NCBI GenBank assembly: GCA_965153355.1
Contig: OZ231126.1
Location: 65,162,001 to 65,226,000 of the forward strand
From: Flaccisagitta enflata
Taxonomy: Eukaryota > Chaetognatha > Sagittoidea > Aphragmophora
Length of the DNA: 64,000 bases
Reading direction: 5' to 3'
The notes beneath the pieces were generated by a model, which was not told the origin of the DNA, did no database searches, and worked only from the letters and a program-made list of their open reading frames with translations. Positions 61,282 through 64,000 of the stretch are shown piece after piece. The number at the start of each line of letters is the position of its first letter. Positions within the stretch are counted from its first letter, which is position 1. The position numbers and the translations under genes are program-made.

Positions 61282-61282
<1 letters not shown>
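60670..61282. repeat. Adjacent inverted copies of the element end
   Basis: 60670-60931 and 60932-61282 are inverted copies meeting at AAGTGGAATG. The left one lacks about 90 bp that the right one and 56458-56812 both have. The pair forms a palindrome of about 520 bp at the right end of the TIR element. Confidence 0.85.

Positions 61283-61283
<1 letters not shown>

Positions 61284-61353
<70 letters not shown>
61284..61353. repeat. (AG)n tract at right border of TIR element
   Basis: About 70 bp of AG directly after CATTTGACT. Confidence 0.95.
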
Positions 61354-61356
<3 letters not shown>

Positions 61357-61655
61357 ATAATCTTACGTCTTATCGTTGCCACCGAAGCATCACAATTACC
61401 TTTTTTCTTTACTTCTCTTTTTTCTCCACTCGGTGTGGTTCGCATAATTCTTCCTTGACTCATAGTAATATTTTCTCCTTAAGTTAATTTCCAGTACATT
61501 CATATTCCCGTCCTACAACTGCGTATTTTCCTTTGGCGGCACTTCATTGCAAATTATGGATCTCTTTTTCTTTTTTCTAATTAATGACTTGGAAAGAAAT
61601 ATTACTTCGACGCCACCGACGTGATGCCACTTTTCCTCTTTTTTTGTCTTCATCT
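61354..61655. other. No gene recognised
   Basis: T-rich unique sequence. Confidence 0.4.
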
Positions 61656-61760
61656 TTTTAGTCGCGTGCTACACGACTCTACACCCTGCTTTGTCGGTCG
61701 GTCGGTCCCCTCATTACTTTTTTGGCGTTTTTAGTTGCGGACATGCAACTCTAAAAGGTG
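61656..61760 (-). mobile_element. Family H, two tandem 3' ends of different classes
   Basis: GTCGCGTGCTACACGAC (61661-61677) with CTACACCCTGCTTTGTCGGT and a short (GGTC) core. About 50 bp later comes a second tail hairpin, GTTGCGGACATGCAAC (61734-61749), with TCTAAAAGG. A GTC-class tail thus lies beside a GTT-class tail. Confidence 0.75.
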
Positions 61761-62316
61761 AATGTCACGGTTCCGCAGCATGCTGGTGGGCCCGACTTTC
61801 TACCAATCTCCGCTGGCCCAAGCTTCAGATACATCTTTATATATGAATTTAATGATTCAAAGACATTCATAACTACCCAGTGCACAATTTCAAACCATTT
61901 TTTGTGACCCTCCCTACCCCTAGGGGGGGTCTAAAGATTTGATCAAAGGGCTCTTTTTGGCTTGTCTCCATTCTGTCTCCAGTGGAAAATAGCAAGCAAA
62001 TCAAATAAAAAAATGCCTTATCACATGATATTATGAGTTTTCATTGACCATTATCAATCCCACAGTAAACACAAAAAATTTCAACACATTACTCAAACAA
62101 TAAGTTATCAAAAAATGGTGTAAACATCAAATTTTCCCTTCCTCGATTTTTTTGCTATTTTTTCTCAAAGCTGAACATTATGATATTTATTTTTTTTAAA
62201 ACTCATTTTGCTTAAACATTAAGCATTTTTTCTTTTCCCATTTGATGGGAAACAACTTGAGGGACATTTCCCTCCATGTTATTGGGTTGATCCTAAGCAG
62301 AGAAAAAAACATTTTC
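61761..62316. other. No gene recognised
   Basis: AT-rich sequence, possibly unique; no frames or ends detected. Confidence 0.4.
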
Positions 62317-63066
62317 TTGAGGTGCGTCTGCATTAATCGGCTTATTCGGATATTTTACCATCTTGGCCATGAATATAAGAACAGCTTAAAAATGTCATAG
62401 CTCGCTTAATTTTAATCGCAGAGAGATGATTTTTTTTTCAAAATTTGCATCTTTAAAAAATCTATCAAATGAGACTAAGTTGGTTCCTGAATCTTTTTTC
62501 GTTTAGAAATGACAGCCAAATGAATAAGACATTTGCTTTTTGCAAGTGTGGTTGGGCAAATCTTTCTTAGTTTATGGAGAATGGTGCACTGGCACACTGC
62601 GCCAAATATACTGTAAGATCAACAAGTTGAGCTTGACTAGGGTTAGCCCACATCAATTTGGATCTCAATCTAATTGAGAACTCAAAGATTCAAACGTAAA
62701 ACCTGCAGAAACAGGGGAAAACAACATGCAAAGCAGGGATGAAATGAGACGCATAAATGGTTTGAAACAACATCACTCCAGTACCTCCAGTCTTTCTACG
62801 AGTCAATGCCAAAGTGAATGCAGGCGGTGGTGGATGCCCAACATGGTCATACTTAATATTAGATGCAGTCTAATATTTTTGCTGCTCACTTCTTGTCAAT
62901 AAATCAACTTATACACCTACAGTTCTTATGTTTGTGGCCAAGATGGTATTTGAATATTAATATCCGGATATTTCATTTTGTAAATTTTGTAAATTCACTA
63001 TGTAGAATATCCGGATATTGATATCCAGATAAAATATCCAAATAATACGGTGAATGCAGACGCACC
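62317..63066. mobile_element. TIR element, about 750 bp, ends GGTGCGTCTGCATT
   Basis: GGTGCGTCTGCATTAATCGG, ATTCGGATATTTTA and CATCTTGGCCATGAATATAA at the left; AAATATCCAAATAATACGG, AATGCAGACGCACC and an internal TGTGGCCAAGATGG at the right. Extra GGATATTNATATCCGGATAT-type palindromes sit near the right end (62960-63030). Borders approximate; target duplication uncertain. Confidence 0.7.
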
Positions 63067-63071
63067 CTTGG

Positions 63072-63183
63072 AGCGTATCAATTCGCGAACACCCCCAAAA
63101 GTCTTAACACTCTGGCGTTCAGTCACATGAAATTTTATATTTTGTTGGTCCTGAAAGTGTTGCAGAATTGATACGCTCATTGG
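63072..63183. mobile_element. 110-bp hairpin repeat
   Basis: GGAGCGTATCAATTCGC at the left and GAATTGATACGCTC at the right, loop about 80 bp. It lies directly beside the previous element. Confidence 0.6.
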
Positions 63184-63439
63184 ACGACCATCGTAGTTAT
63201 TTTCGTCTTAGCGGAAGTCAAGATTTCGCGGACTTAAAAGGGAAAAAAATACAATTTGTCTAATTTACAAAAATGCCCATATCTCATGAACTCTTTGAGC
63301 TACACCCATGATTTTTTGCGGGAAAACAGACTTTACCAAGAGAGATCAGGAGAAAAAAATTGGTCTTCTGAAGATGAGTCCAACCAGCCCAACCAGCCCA
63401 ACCAACCTACAAGATGAAATAGTCGAAAAAAAAGATGGT

Positions 63440-63832
63440 CCTTGGCCGTGCCCTGCCTAAGTTGGTTGTGGTTGAAGTGAGGAAGCAGGCAGCGGCGGGT
63501 GGATGACCTATGCTTTCACACATGGGGATATTCTCCTCCTTCTCCTCCTCCTCCTCCTCCCTTCTCCGTCTCCTCAAATCCCAGTCTCGAGGCCAAATTC
63601 CCGATCAGGCGAAATCCAGTCTTGAGGCCCAAATCCCAGCCTCAAAGGCCCAATCTAGCCTCAAGGCTAAATCCTAGCCTCCATGGGTTCAAGGCCTGAG
63701 AGGAAGTGAATTTCAGCCTGAGAGGGCAGATTTCAGCCTGAGGCCAGTTTCCAGAGCTGGGAAGGCCACAGGGGGACGACGGGCGGGCGGATGAACGGAT
63801 GAGCGGCGGATGGGACAAGGTCTCTGTGATCT
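63440..63832. mobile_element. Family F element, degenerate
   Basis: GTGCCCTGCCTAAGTTGG as part of the outer tail, AGGCAGCGGCGGGTGGATGA, CCTATGCTTTCACACATGGG, TTCTCCTCCTTCTCCTCC. Subrepeats CTCGAGGCCAAATTCCC-like reach 63740, then a GGGCGGGCGGATGAACGG stretch. Many small deletions relative to other copies; the right arm is missing or unrecognisable. Confidence 0.72.
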
Positions 63833-64000
63833 TACTGGACCTGCATTTCGTCTATCAAGAGCCATGCCTATTTCCTCTCATTCAATTTACAACCATGCTG
63901 TGCTTAATTATCATTATATTGCCATAAAGCCTGTTTTAACTGTGCTCCTGCCAAAATGTCTAAATTAATATACAGGGTGCACCTGCTCAGTTGTAACATA
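63833..64000. other. No feature recognised
   Basis: Window end; nothing identifiable. Confidence 0.4.

Larger units (their letters stand above)
56458..61282. mobile_element. Element with about 350-bp terminal inverted repeats
   Basis: 56458-56812 (TCAAATGAGGGAGCGAGTGT onward) is inverted at 60932-61282 with very few differences. The element is 4.8 kb. A third copy of the end, missing about 90 bp, lies inside at 60670-60931 in the left orientation. It contains a MITE and one 418-codon frame, but no recognisable transposase, so the superfamily is unknown. Confidence 0.75.

Overview
This 64-kb window looks like gene-poor, repeat-saturated nuclear DNA from an invertebrate animal. The best clade-level evidence is a BEL/Pao LTR retrotransposon (a metazoan-restricted group), two fragments of one non-LTR retrotransposon family, and many short elements with a (GACS)n tetranucleotide core, a design described for HINE/DINE-1 and bivalve pearl elements. 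A lophotrochozoan is possible but not shown. I found no convincing host protein-coding gene, tRNA or rRNA. Almost all long open frames are translations of microsatellites.

Layout. 1-1697: minisatellite joined to a covarying-hairpin element, here called family H. 1715-6042: part of a dispersed element (family G), a 17-bp minisatellite and two palindromic TA-flanked MITEs. 6.9-15.5 kb: H copies, (GTT)n/(CT)n/(CA)n tracts, small TIR elements and a LINE fragment. 15781-23705: BEL/Pao element with 784- and 727-bp LTRs, a 5-bp target duplication, a leader of repeated stem-loops, and a gag-pol broken by stops and frameshifts; it sits inside an H copy. 24.3-32.8 kb: several foldback elements (family F) built from about 20-bp subrepeats that reverse orientation at the centre, two of them inserted in one H copy. 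33.7-44.7 kb: second LINE fragment, a 99-bp satellite, more H copies and MITEs, then 430 bp of (CAA)n and 660 bp of almost perfect (GA)n. 45277-50402: a 5.1-kb foldback element with a 7-bp target duplication and nested insertions. 51-55 kb: more H, F and MITE copies. 55.1-56.3 kb: second family G copy. 56458-61282: an element with about 350-bp inverted ends lying between two (GA)n tracts and holding an uncharacterised 418-codon frame. 61.6-64 kb: H, TIR and F remnants.

There is no gene system acting together here; the layers are mobile DNA. H copies act as landing sites for BEL and F. H ends pair with each other, and in at least four sequence versions the pairing is kept while the bases change. 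F and the 570-600-bp MITEs are mostly inverted repeats, so a large share of the window could fold into long hairpins. Coordinates of repeat edges were read by eye and may be off by a few bases.
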